A stretch of 22,211 nt of DNA from a virus: the IMG/VR virus record IMGVR_UViG_3300031775_001407, positions 1-22,211 of that record, one strand, 5' to 3'. Under the pieces are notes generated by a model, which saw only the letters and a program-made list of their open reading frames with translations, searched no databases and had not been told where the DNA came from. Below are positions 6,601 to 13,337 of this stretch, piece after piece. The translations under genes and the position numbers were made by a program. Within the stretch, counting starts at the first letter, position 1; each line of letters starts with the position of its first letter.

Positions 6601-7207
6601 AATTATTATTTTGAGCAAAGCGAATCCCGGTAACCCCACTCAAGGAGAACCCTGTAATAAATAACGATTCTCCCGAAGCTAACTGATAAGAGTTAAGGCC
6701 TGAAATTGCAGGGATAGGAACGAATTCATCCACGCTAAGACCACTAGCCAACGTTTGATTACCATTTAACCCGGTCCGTAAGGAAGAAAAGACGGTGACC
6801 CCCCTATAGTCTGCGTCTTGAGGAACCACTGACTCGATAGTATTAGGGTCTACTAACTGAAAACTACTTTCTACATCTCCAAATTTTACATTAGTTATTT
6901 GATAAAAATTTTCTCCTGAAATTGTAAAGATATTACCAGCTGCCCCGCTTATCGAAGGAAGAGTTCCGACTAAAACCTGATCATCTGTTGTCAAAATAAT
7001 ATCCTGCACTCCTAATGAAAAGGTCCCATGAGAAGTTAAGGCTAAAATCTCTTGAGTGTAAGCGTCTAAAGGGACTGTGCCGGATATTCCTGTTGCGCCT
7101 ATGAGCTCAAGATCCGTAACGAAACTCTCTCCAAACTTAACGTCACGGATGAAGTTGAGGTTACTTCCGCTTATCGAGAATGGGGTATTTGGACTTAAAT
7201 ACGACAT
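3638..7207 (-). CDS. IPT/TIG repeat protein, probable tail fibre or adhesin (1189 aa)
   Basis: The protein consists of about ten divergent immunoglobulin-like IPT/TIG repeats. Each has a strand such as P-x-ISG, a turn, then [LIVF]-x-[IV]-[ST]-G-x-[NL]-[FL], often followed by [IV]-T-[GN]-V-x-F. Clear copies begin near residues 1, 83, 167, 248, 363, 460, 560, 665, 740 and 1033, with fainter ones between 828 and 1030. Good examples are FTISGENFYQITNVKFGD (94-111) and VTIKGNDLYGITGVNF (379-394). Gly, Ser and Thr are abundant and Cys is rare. There is no signal peptide or anchor, unlike bacterial surface proteins, so placement in the virion (fibre, decoration) is the likely reading. The ATG at 7207 is preceded by AAGGAT, three bases after the upstream stop. 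Receptor or polysaccharide binding is inferred. Confidence 0.75.
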   Translation of the reverse strand: MSYLSPNTPFSISGSNLNFIRDVKFGESFVTDLELIGATGISGTVPLDAYTQEILALTSHGTFSLGVQDIILTTDDQVLVGTLPSISGAAGNIFTISGENFYQITNVKFGDVESSFQLVDPNTIESVVPQDADYRGVTVFSSLRTGLNGNQTLASGLSVDEFVPIPAISGLNSYQLASGESLFITGFSLSGVTGIRFAQNNNLIAATTLSPNTVTAIVPSGNIRGKADLLLQSGQVSPIDDFPLSPLARITGTAYSTVGVNASKPAGSTGTLLLVSGENFTTGILYKTGSNYLGSIMGQTGEFKLISDTLVSGLIPTGIPIATSGGNVGISPEVSSGLVTLFSDNYPESYPSESYFTPTIGLPKITSITPSSGIQGDTVTIKGNDLYGITGVNFTPYSNVGIGTYDAGSIAEISPGFELAFEIGSAASLGSSYGESFDMVLSGFYGSVTGENIFFVFGNPTVSSVTPSIEVVPGVTGLFEGTCLYSGTTLELWTGTGPTSTFKYYSNLPVSGYDLTNHDVLKFQYPASFETGIEYRLRARNRRSASPHTDADSHITVLSTPFISGFEPLSGEFGEVITVSGHLENIVESGLSVGLSTVSDFTQTGTTGFRFTIPPNTQSDLISIATSGGFVESTGFLSVTPSAPDISGYYSGVRAPNIIDYEQVFAEGDRLTISGARMNLVTGVRFSGQSGSLDFSNFVEQNYSVLGLEVPNAINGASGKFQLLDSLGRVTDSNPTGINLISVSGFDNYLAPAETMKMTGYNISGMDFLFVSPTGGYIKTTAHSTTLLSDGAYALETQVPTGIIEGDIRVTGRSNAIDSNPFYPVGVVTGMEGLNLHRQVSPNTVVSITGINSFDPNIGSVSSISESGSGVKIVGFSGWRNPVYPHVGVVMAPPAPGYEEPFGIKSYSTGTATIGGVANTFYTKIEVEFPREAIETGTPFIIDPWWTQSYISTAPSVGTGDLLYTPSEYTLNTSYADFQLPSPTITGAVLGDSDLGAPSHAYSIVDKKLSFYGTGNGGSLAITGDSFCVTGFHPVTVQQGGLINLSGQYLDRVTGYNLINGQNREPSQYVSGNSNEAQVALPYDLEFVGENFLELVGDGVSTYASHLGMTSSGVRNSDSEPALIHVGVRVGTEGINYNIISTGAMAPAPPQGSTTNYTMEENVGGIIFLVTRTKFPDGTTMLVSSIPKS

Positions 7208-7210
7208 TTT

Positions 7211-8077
7211 TTATCCTTGGAACGTAGTGCTCCCCATTCCGACATTCCCTCCCGCTGAATTAAACAGGATCACCGGATTTACTATTTTTATTTGACTATC
7301 ATTTTGGATAACGTTAATGCTTTGCTTAATATAAGCTCCCGCAGCAGAAGCTAAATTGCGAGATTGCATAACTCCCGAACATGAAAAAACATCTAAATTG
7401 GTAAAGTCATTGACCGCTCCTCCTCTTAATTTAACTTCTATTTTAGCCTCACTTCCGTCAACGGGGAGATTCCCAGTCGGGTTATCTACTTCAAAATTCA
7501 TGCTTGTAGTTTTTTTACCAAAGCTAATACTACTAGGTTTAGTTTCCCCCATTAAATAAACAGGAGCTACTTCCGAACTATAATTATACCCCCCCGCAAT
7601 AAAATTGTTTATTATGTCTGTCTCAAAGTCTGAAGTTACCGCAATTCTGGAAGTGTTCAATACGGTAGCCGCTTGGGCTTGCTCCTCTGTGGGCGTAAAC
7701 GTTCCTTGGAGATCGTCAAAAAAAGCAATAGACACACTCGCTGTGACCGGGGAATTAGGCGAAAAGTCGACGTTATAGGAAGTCAAATATCCACTATCAA
7801 AATTCAACCCCCCAAAGTTTCCAGAGATGGTTTGGCTGGCGCTTTGAGGAATTTCCCCTTGCCCAGTGATAAAAGATTTAAAATAATCATTCCCCGTTAA
7901 AAAATAATTGAACTGCAGTGACCCCGCAATACCGTTAGACGCTGCATAAAAGTTAGTGTTTCTATCCCCTATTACATAATTAGCCTCAAGAGAAGCACTT
8001 AAAGAAAGAGAAGCATTAGAGGCTAGTATTTCTGTCCCATTGATTTTAAGAGTGGCGTTGTTTGCGGAATATAGCAC
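7211..8077 (-). CDS. virion-like beta-rich protein, paralogue C (288 aa)
   Basis: The third member of a tandem family of three. Landmarks are an N-terminal strand with INGT (12-15), YVIG (34-37), GSLQFNYFLTG (52-62), LTSYNVDF (98-105), and in the second half APVYLMGETKP (171-181). The last recurs as P-[ILV]-Y-x-[VM]-G-x-x-x-P in the two upstream paralogues. The arrangement suggests two related beta domains, as in tail-tube or tail-adaptor proteins, but I cannot assign the family firmly. The start is GTG: the only ATG nearby (8079) is out of frame, and GTG gives an N-terminus that lines up with the 9848 paralogue. The preceding stop is only one base away, so coupling is expected; no Shine-Dalgarno is clear. 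Confidence 0.65.
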   Translation of the reverse strand: MLYSANNATLKINGTEILASNASLSLSASLEANYVIGDRNTNFYAASNGIAGSLQFNYFLTGNDYFKSFITGQGEIPQSASQTISGNFGGLNFDSGYLTSYNVDFSPNSPVTASVSIAFFDDLQGTFTPTEEQAQAATVLNTSRIAVTSDFETDIINNFIAGGYNYSSEVAPVYLMGETKPSSISFGKKTTSMNFEVDNPTGNLPVDGSEAKIEVKLRGGAVNDFTNLDVFSCSGVMQSRNLASAAGAYIKQSINVIQNDSQIKIVNPVILFNSAGGNVGMGSTTFQG

Positions 8078-8078
8078 A

Positions 8079-8975
8079 TTAATAAGCTGCTGTTAAAGTT
8101 TTTTGGCTTCGGATTATATCGTCCAGCCCCGCCGTAGCTGATGTAGAAACCTGTACGCCACTTATCATCTTGACCTCCATTTGTTGAAGAGCGTTACCGT
8201 CCACACTTCTTAACTCTATTAAATAATCTGCGGGAACTCCTGTGTATGCCAGCCCCGAATTAAATATATCCTCCGCAACGTTTACAGATTCGGAAGCGTT
8301 GGTATAAAGAGTTAACTCTGGAAATTCTTGCCCTACCCTGTATATAGGATTGTGACTAAAAGAGATAGAATAGTCGGCAGAATAAACTACCCCTGCTTGA
8401 TTCCCCCCTCCTGCAGCTGGCGCGTTAATAGTGGTTTGAAGTCCCTCCACATTTATATATCTACCATGGGCAACTCCGGTTGCTACCGCGACCCCTCCGG
8501 GATTTGATAAGTTCACAGTGTCCCCGCTAAGCCGACCACTGATAGGAAGACCCTGATGACCATCCCCGTCTATACCTCCAAAAAAACTAAATGAAGCGCT
8601 AGAAGTAGATACGGAATTACTTGCCGTGTTAAAAGCATAAGAGTTTAAAAATCCAATACCGCTTACCCCCGCGCATTTGACAATAATACCGGAACCCGTA
8701 GACCCAATAGAATGCTTTAGACCACTTGCAAGATAGTTTATGACGTTACCTGCATGACCATGTGTAGAGCCTGTTATACTAGTGAGGAAATTAAAAGATA
8801 TATCACCCGCTCGTGGTCCTGCTGGCACGTGGCCTAGGCTCCCTTTATTTCCTATCACATAGAGAGGTTGCAGAGAATTATTGAAGTTTATACTACAATC
8901 CGACGCTAAAAGGGTTTCACTCACCCCCGCAACCGTGACTTCTACCGCCGCCTTATCATAAAATACCTGTGCCAT
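8079..8975 (-). CDS. virion-like beta-rich protein, paralogue B (298 aa)
   Basis: The middle member of the tandem family. It starts MAQVFYDKAAVEVTVAGVSE, followed by PLYVIG (37-42), AGDISFNFLT (57-65), FLNSYAF (109-115) and SASFSFFG (126-133). In the second half it has YSISFSHNPIYRVGQEFP (202-219), which repeats the YxxG/P layout of the first half. It is Gly, Ser and Ala rich with no signal peptide or membrane segment, as expected of a structural protein. A GTGTAA motif and AAAGGAT sit in the 30-base gap upstream, so it may be expressed more strongly than the first gene, as a major structural protein would be. Tail tube or tube-like shell protein is the likeliest role, by inference. Confidence 0.65.
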   Translation of the reverse strand: MAQVFYDKAAVEVTVAGVSETLLASDCSINFNNSLQPLYVIGNKGSLGHVPAGPRAGDISFNFLTSITGSTHGHAGNVINYLASGLKHSIGSTGSGIIVKCAGVSGIGFLNSYAFNTASNSVSTSSASFSFFGGIDGDGHQGLPISGRLSGDTVNLSNPGGVAVATGVAHGRYINVEGLQTTINAPAAGGGNQAGVVYSADYSISFSHNPIYRVGQEFPELTLYTNASESVNVAEDIFNSGLAYTGVPADYLIELRSVDGNALQQMEVKMISGVQVSTSATAGLDDIIRSQKTLTAAY

Positions 8976-8994
8976 ATCCTTTAGTAGTTAGTTA

Positions 8995-9000
8995 TTACAC
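8995..9000 (-). promoter_or_regulatory. GTGTAA motif upstream of paralogue B
   Basis: Read on the minus strand the gap is AGAGTGTAATAACTAAC, then ACTAAAGGAT and the ATG at 8975. It contains the extended motif GTGTAATAAC that also precedes the gene at 2749 (AGTGTAATAACCC). The gap between paralogues A and B is the only one in this minus-strand operon that is long enough to hold a promoter. No convincing minus-35 is visible. Confidence 0.35.
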
Positions 9001-9005
9001 TCTTT

Positions 9006-9848
9006 TCACCTCAAAATGAAAGATCTTAAGTTAAAATTAACCCCCGCATTGCCTTGGTCGCTAGCTTGGAAAGACTCCGAGGTTAAAAGCATATCATCAA
9101 AAGAGTACTCTAATAATTTAGTCTGAGAGTTGTTTTTATTCAAAGTTATTTTAGTATTCTTGAAAACTGTTTCTTCAGGAACAAACCTCATATTTTTAAT
9201 CTCGTAGTCATCTACATCTAATACGAAATTCACATTTACCTCCACAGGAGTGCCCGCTATCACTCCCGTCGGGACATCCAAGCCCACAGCATAGAGAGGA
9301 ACCCGAGGGGTAGCTATTTCAATACTGAAAGAAAGCATCCTATTAGTATTGAATTCACCCAAATTCACTTCCATTGAATTGTAACTGGGGATACTCAGGA
9401 CCGGCTCCGTTGGACTTCCCTGCTCCCAAGACGAAACGTAATTTCCTGTACCCATTTGTCCATAAATAACGGAGGTGGTTGATGTACTCGGTACCTCCCC
9501 GATACCGCATGACATAGTGTAGGTCTCCAAATAAGCTTCCGTAAAGTCGATTCTCTCACTTCCATACCTTACTATTCCACTAAAAGATAAATCTCCGGTA
9601 AAATTCAGTAGCGGGTCAGAGGCCGTTATGTCACTATAATTTTCTGGATAATAGTGAGTAAGAAGCGTATTCAGCTGCAAACTTGCCGTCTGGGGGCCTT
9701 GAGGAGCGTATTTTATGCTATTTATACCTAAATTAGAGAGCGGAGATCCAGCTACTGAGTCATAACTTAACTGAGCAGAGGTTAAACTCTGTATCCCCGT
9801 GCCGTTAATAGTAACGTTCTCCGCATTTCGCCTAATTCTTCCTAACAT
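9006..9848 (-). CDS. virion-like beta-rich protein, paralogue A (280 aa)
   Basis: The first gene of the minus-strand operon. It shares with its two downstream neighbours an N-terminal strand with INGT (14-17), an IKYAPQGPQTASLQLNTLLT stretch (45-64) in the place of their G-x-x-x-FN-x-L-T, and VPLYAVGLDVP (183-193) in the second half. It is beta-rich with no signal peptide or membrane segment. The C-terminus (VNFNLRSFILR) differs from the others. It is the most divergent of the three. The start ATG 9848 has AAGG close upstream. A tail tube, tail terminator or adhesin-base role is plausible for this set, but no single known family can be named from the sequence alone. Confidence 0.6.
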   Translation of the reverse strand: MLGRIRRNAENVTINGTGIQSLTSAQLSYDSVAGSPLSNLGINSIKYAPQGPQTASLQLNTLLTHYYPENYSDITASDPLLNFTGDLSFSGIVRYGSERIDFTEAYLETYTMSCGIGEVPSTSTTSVIYGQMGTGNYVSSWEQGSPTEPVLSIPSYNSMEVNLGEFNTNRMLSFSIEIATPRVPLYAVGLDVPTGVIAGTPVEVNVNFVLDVDDYEIKNMRFVPEETVFKNTKITLNKNNSQTKLLEYSFDDMLLTSESFQASDQGNAGVNFNLRSFILR

Positions 9849-9909
9849 TGCCTTATCTTTATTTTACACTTCTTTTTACGTGTAATATAATAAAAAGGAA
9901 TAAGGAAGT
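9849..9909. promoter_or_regulatory. divergent promoter region between the two tail operons
   Basis: On the plus strand TTTACA (9863-9868), a 17-base spacer and TATAAT (9886-9891) form a near-consensus sigma70-type promoter, followed by AAGGAAG (9902-9908) and ATG 9910. On the minus strand GTGTAAAATAAAG precedes AAGG and the ATG at 9848, with TAAAAT as a possible minus-10. The hexamer GTGTAA occurs once on each strand (9864-9869 minus, 9880-9885 plus), forming a TTACAC...GTGTAA inverted pair around a 10-base centre. This gap is the origin of both operons, so a shared control site for the late structural genes is likely. Confidence 0.55.
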
Positions 9910-10497
9910 ATGGCATTTGACAATAGCGTTTATAATGTGGAGAAGTGGATCTCGGGTAAATCGTATTCAAAAAACGATATCGTCGCTCGCATAGAGTACG
10001 TAGGAGGCACTGCAAGCCTTAACCGTGTCCCTCGAAACATTAAGTATTATTACAATTTAACCGGTGCTAATACCTCCACAGCTCCCGAAAATGACGCGAC
10101 GAACTGGGGAGGATACACCTCTGTTAATAACAAAGAAATCCCCTTTTTCCTTTGGAAACCTTCTTATAATATCTCCACAAGGCACAACCCCCGGGTTAAT
10201 GTAGTTCAATTTGGTAATGGCTACGAGCAACGTAATCCAAATGGCCTCTTTAGCCAATTAATAACTTTAGATATAAATTTCGAGAAAAGAACTGAAGACG
10301 AGGCTCGGGCTATTATCCATTTTTTAAAGGCCCGGAAGGCTGTGGAAAGCTTTGCAATAAAAGAACTACCTAATTTATACGCCGATAATACGGCTGGAGG
10401 ATGGAAAAAAAGGTTCGTATGCCCTACTTTTAATAGTAATTATATTTTTTATAACAACTACAGCGTCACAGCAACCTTTAATCAAGAAAATAACTAA
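9910..10497 (+). CDS. minor tail protein M homologue with an N-terminal carbohydrate-binding-type module
   Basis: Residues about 78-195 are a lambda gpM-type domain (Phage_min_tail). Landmarks are a W82-K-P-S opening, P94-R-V, FGNGYEQRNPNGL (101-113), then a strand DINFEKRTEDEA and FLKARKAVESFAI. This protein joins the tail-tip complex beneath the tape measure. The first 70 residues are extra: W13-I-S-G-K-S-Y19-S-K-N-D23-I-V, K45-YYY, a T-x-x-P stretch and W66. That spacing resembles the CBM5/12 (chitin-binding type 3) fold, which has W..G..Y..GD.V, then K.Y, T..P and a final W. A related stretch occurs in the next protein. First gene of the M-L-K-I-J operon, with a good promoter and ribosome-binding site. 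Confidence 0.85.
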   Translation: MAFDNSVYNVEKWISGKSYSKNDIVARIEYVGGTASLNRVPRNIKYYYNLTGANTSTAPENDATNWGGYTSVNNKEIPFFLWKPSYNISTRHNPRVNVVQFGNGYEQRNPNGLFSQLITLDINFEKRTEDEARAIIHFLKARKAVESFAIKELPNLYADNTAGGWKKRFVCPTFNSNYIFYNNYSVTATFNQENN

Positions 10498-10505
10498 AAA
10501 TTTTC

Positions 10506-11756
10506 ATGAATAAAAGCCAAGCACACTCTTCGATTAAATCTCTCGCTCATGAAATGAGCAATTTGACGCCTTCTGCAATGGTGACCCTGTTTGAAATAGA
10601 TCTTAGCGATATTTTAGATGCCGCGTCTCAACCGTCCCTTCAGGCTGAAGCGGCGAACATGGGTTTCCCCGGCGCTGTAGATAAGATCTTACGCTTTCAT
10701 AATAATATTAAGGTCTTTAATTCCAAAATTATATGGAATGGCGAAGACTACTGGCCAGTACCGATCCAAGGGAGTGGTTTTGAAACTTCCAGCAAGGGAG
10801 CGCTTCCCACCCCTACTCTTACTATAGCCAGTCAAAGTAGTGAAGCTGTCACTCTTTTAACGCTGTTGAAGCATTCTATTCTAAAGTTTGGGGATATCAT
10901 CGGGGCAAAAGTGACCAGAAGACGTACCTTCGCCAAATATTTAGATTGGGAGAATTTTGATTTCAATACAATTATAAGATCCAATCCTCGTGACAGAGTT
11001 TTCTCACCCAGAATGCAAGAACTTCCCGAGGGGTATGAACCAGATCCTAACGCCGAGCTCCCTCAGGACATTTACTATATCGAAAGAAAGACTTCGGAGA
11101 ACAAGAATACTCTTCAATACCAACTTTCCTCTAGTCTGGATCTTGAAGGGGTAAAAATCCCCCGCCGCGTCATTATCTCGGATAGATGCAATTGGGAATA
11201 CCGAGGCCCGGGATGTTGGTATGAATGTGTAAATAAAAGTGAAATTGAAGATGGGAAACAAGGTGTTCCCGTCTTACAGAAAGCCCAGCTTTCAACCCAC
11301 CAAATAACATTACCAGACCATGCTCCCCCTGTAGCAACCGACAATGACGAACTAATAAAATCTATTACAGGAAATACGGCTGGTTACAAAGGGTCAGTGC
11401 TGGATGAATGGGACCGCGACCAACAAGCAACAAATTCAACAGGAGGGATCATAAAAGATGTTAGCTACTCGAAGGATGAAGTAGTATATATAATTAAAGA
11501 CAAGATCAAATACTATTTCGTGGCTAAAGGAGATGTCCCCCTTGCTACCCCTCCCCCTAATAGCGATTATTGGATCGCGGACGAGTGCTCCAAAACGTTA
11601 CGTGGCTGCAGATTAAGATGGGGGGTCAATGGGCAGGCGGCCACGGGAGGTGGCTGCCTTATTGGAGGGGACGCTGGAAGAGATGAAAATTCTAAAGCTG
11701 GAGGCCTCCCTTTTGGAGGGTTCCCTGCTGCGCGGAAAGTAGCCCGAGGAGGATAA
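10506..11756 (+). CDS. minor tail protein L homologue, Fe-S type, with inserted module (416 aa)
   Basis: A lambda gpL homologue. Landmarks are NIKVFNSKIIWNGEDYWPVP, then a block of LPTPTLTIAS, R-R-x-T-F and the stretch DIYYIERKTSENK leading to LSSSLDLEGVKIPRRVI. Lambda gpL binds a [4Fe-4S] cluster through two cysteine pairs spaced C-x8-C and C-x6-C. Here C228-x8-C237 and C361-x6-C368 keep both spacings. In lambda the pairs are about 22 residues apart; here about 123, because a segment is inserted. The end of the insertion (about 320-356: YSKDEVV, KYYF, GDVP, PP, YW356) looks like the carbohydrate-binding-type module in the preceding gpM homologue. The Gly-rich tail has a further Cys (384). 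The stop overlaps the next ATG (TAATG) behind a strong GAGGAGG. Confidence 0.9.
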   Translation: MNKSQAHSSIKSLAHEMSNLTPSAMVTLFEIDLSDILDAASQPSLQAEAANMGFPGAVDKILRFHNNIKVFNSKIIWNGEDYWPVPIQGSGFETSSKGALPTPTLTIASQSSEAVTLLTLLKHSILKFGDIIGAKVTRRRTFAKYLDWENFDFNTIIRSNPRDRVFSPRMQELPEGYEPDPNAELPQDIYYIERKTSENKNTLQYQLSSSLDLEGVKIPRRVIISDRCNWEYRGPGCWYECVNKSEIEDGKQGVPVLQKAQLSTHQITLPDHAPPVATDNDELIKSITGNTAGYKGSVLDEWDRDQQATNSTGGIIKDVSYSKDEVVYIIKDKIKYYFVAKGDVPLATPPPNSDYWIADECSKTLRGCRLRWGVNGQAATGGGCLIGGDAGRDENSKAGGLPFGGFPAARKVARGG

Positions 11757-12556
11757 TGATGATCGCTGACTATATTAAAAAACAAATAAGGACCCATGCT
11801 CAAGAAAATTCAGAACAGGAATGCTGCGGCTTCGTCTTCGAAAAAGAAGCGTTACAATGTTACAATAGGTCCGAAAATCCCAGTGCTCACTTCAGTATTT
11901 CCCCGCGAGACTATCTCCAAGCGTCTCGCAAAGGGGAGATAAGAGGGGTCTATCATTCTCATATCGGGAATAATAAAGAATTTTCCATGGAGGATAAACA
12001 AATGAGTCATGGACATAACGTACCTTACTTCCTTTACCATTTACCCACAGACAACTTTTTATGCTACGATCCTAAAAAAGAAAAAGTCGTAGATATTGAT
12101 AAAAAATTCGAATTAGGAAAAAGAGATTGCTACACCTTAGTAAAAGATTATTACAAAGACTTAGGGGTAGAAGTTTCAGGAAACAACGATCTTGGTACTG
12201 ACTGGTTAGAAAGGAATCCGGACTTAATAGAAAATCTTTTTGATCTTAATAAAATGGACACTGAAACGTTGGAGGCTTTAAAAGATAAAGACGACGACCT
12301 AACAGGACTGCCCATCTCAAGAATAGAATGGTGCGACTGCCCCTCTTGCGGCCTTAAGCTTCTCAAAAAACATGACGTATTAGTTTTTGAGTTAATTAAG
12401 GGTGCTGGCCCATGTCACGTAGGAGTTTATATAGGAGAAGGAATGATGTACCATCATCCTCGCAAACGGTTTCCCACTACTGAAAAGCTTTCGGGGCTCA
12501 TAAGAAAAAAAATCTTTAAAATATACAGATACAACAATTTAAATGAACAGAGTTAA
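11756..12556 (+). CDS. tail assembly protein K homologue, JAMM plus NlpC/P60 peptidase (266 aa)
   Basis: Two catalytic domains follow the lambda gpK order. The N-terminal MPN/JAMM domain has E22 (in ECCGF), H67-S-H69, then x7, S77-x-x-D80, an intact metalloprotease motif. The NlpC/P60 domain has the nucleophile C125 in KRDCYTLVKDYY, H221 in CHVGVYIG and a further His pair at 233-234. This enzyme probably cleaves peptidoglycan or processes tail-tip components during assembly or entry. A Cys cluster C193-x-C195-x2-C198 in the linker before the last strands is unusual and may bind metal. ATG 11756 sits in a TAATG overlap with gpL and has GAGGAGG upstream; ATG 11759 is an alternative. Confidence 0.92.
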   Translation: MMIADYIKKQIRTHAQENSEQECCGFVFEKEALQCYNRSENPSAHFSISPRDYLQASRKGEIRGVYHSHIGNNKEFSMEDKQMSHGHNVPYFLYHLPTDNFLCYDPKKEKVVDIDKKFELGKRDCYTLVKDYYKDLGVEVSGNNDLGTDWLERNPDLIENLFDLNKMDTETLEALKDKDDDLTGLPISRIEWCDCPSCGLKLLKKHDVLVFELIKGAGPCHVGVYIGEGMMYHHPRKRFPTTEKLSGLIRKKIFKIYRYNNLNEQS

Positions 12557-13337
12557 AGTTACATTGCATGGAATTCTTGCTGAGCAAGTCGGTGAAAAAG
12601 AATGGAATCTTAAAGCGGCGAATGTGCGAGACGCGATAAGGGGGGTCCAGTCTAGTTGTAAAAAATTCTATACGTGCCTTCTAAATAATGACAAAAAGAA
12701 TATTAAATATCGCGTTCTAATCAATGAGCAAGATTTCCTTATTGAGGAAGGTAAAGATCCGAGCACTCCCGAAGGACTGAAATCTTCCCAACTTTGTTTA
12801 GAAAAAATCTCAAATTTGAAATCTATTGATATAGTGCCCGTCATAGAAGGCTCTGAGGATTGGTTTGATTGGTTCACTATCATCTTGGGGGTAGCCTTAA
12901 TTTGGATTGGTGCTCCAATGGCTATGGGAGCAGCTGGATGGGGTAGTATGTATGGGGCGGCAGTAGTAGCAGGTATAGGTCTTGTTGCTGCGGGGGTAGC
13001 AAACCTTCTGACTCCTGATCCAGAATTTGATGATTTTAGAGAGATAGAAGGAGGAGGGAGGCCTTCCTATACTTTTTCGGGACCTCAAAACGTAACTAAT
13101 GAAGGTGGGCCAGTTTTTGTAGGCTATGGAAGGCTCCTTGTAGGGAGCCAAGTAATACAAGCTTCTAACGATATTGCTGATGCTTCAGCCGGAGTTCCTT
13201 TTACAAAAAACCCTAATAAAGGTAACAATAATATCGTATGGGGCCGCACAGATTACGGCTTAAGATATAATATAAGAGGAACCGACCAAAGGCTCTATAA
13301 GAGGATTCTCCAAATCAACAAACCTTTTGCAACATGA
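12543..13337 (+). CDS. tail assembly protein I homologue (264 aa)
   Basis: The lambda gpI layout is present: an N-terminal beta-grasp-like part (VKVTLHGILAEQVG ... YRVLINEQDF, about 4-66), then IVPVIEGS, and a hydrophobic region of about 110-154 (FTIILGVALIWIGAPMAMG, AAVVAGIGLVAAGVANLL). It then has a C-terminal part with YTFSGPQNVTNEGGPVFVGYGRLLVGSQVI, the conserved gpI ending motif (YxFxGPxN, GxPVxxGYGRLxVGS). gpI is thought to help assemble the tail tip together with J, L and K, and is not found in the mature lambda tail. The hydrophobic segments could span a membrane or fold into the tip complex. Overlaps gpK by 14 bases and J by ATGA. Confidence 0.9.
   Translation: MNRVKVTLHGILAEQVGEKEWNLKAANVRDAIRGVQSSCKKFYTCLLNNDKKNIKYRVLINEQDFLIEEGKDPSTPEGLKSSQLCLEKISNLKSIDIVPVIEGSEDWFDWFTIILGVALIWIGAPMAMGAAGWGSMYGAAVVAGIGLVAAGVANLLTPDPEFDDFREIEGGGRPSYTFSGPQNVTNEGGPVFVGYGRLLVGSQVIQASNDIADASAGVPFTKNPNKGNNNIVWGRTDYGLRYNIRGTDQRLYKRILQINKPFAT

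Noticed and set aside
3638-7207. Recent tandem DNA repeats in the IPT/TIG gene
   Set aside because: The repeats are recognisable only at protein level; I could not find near-identical DNA copies by eye.
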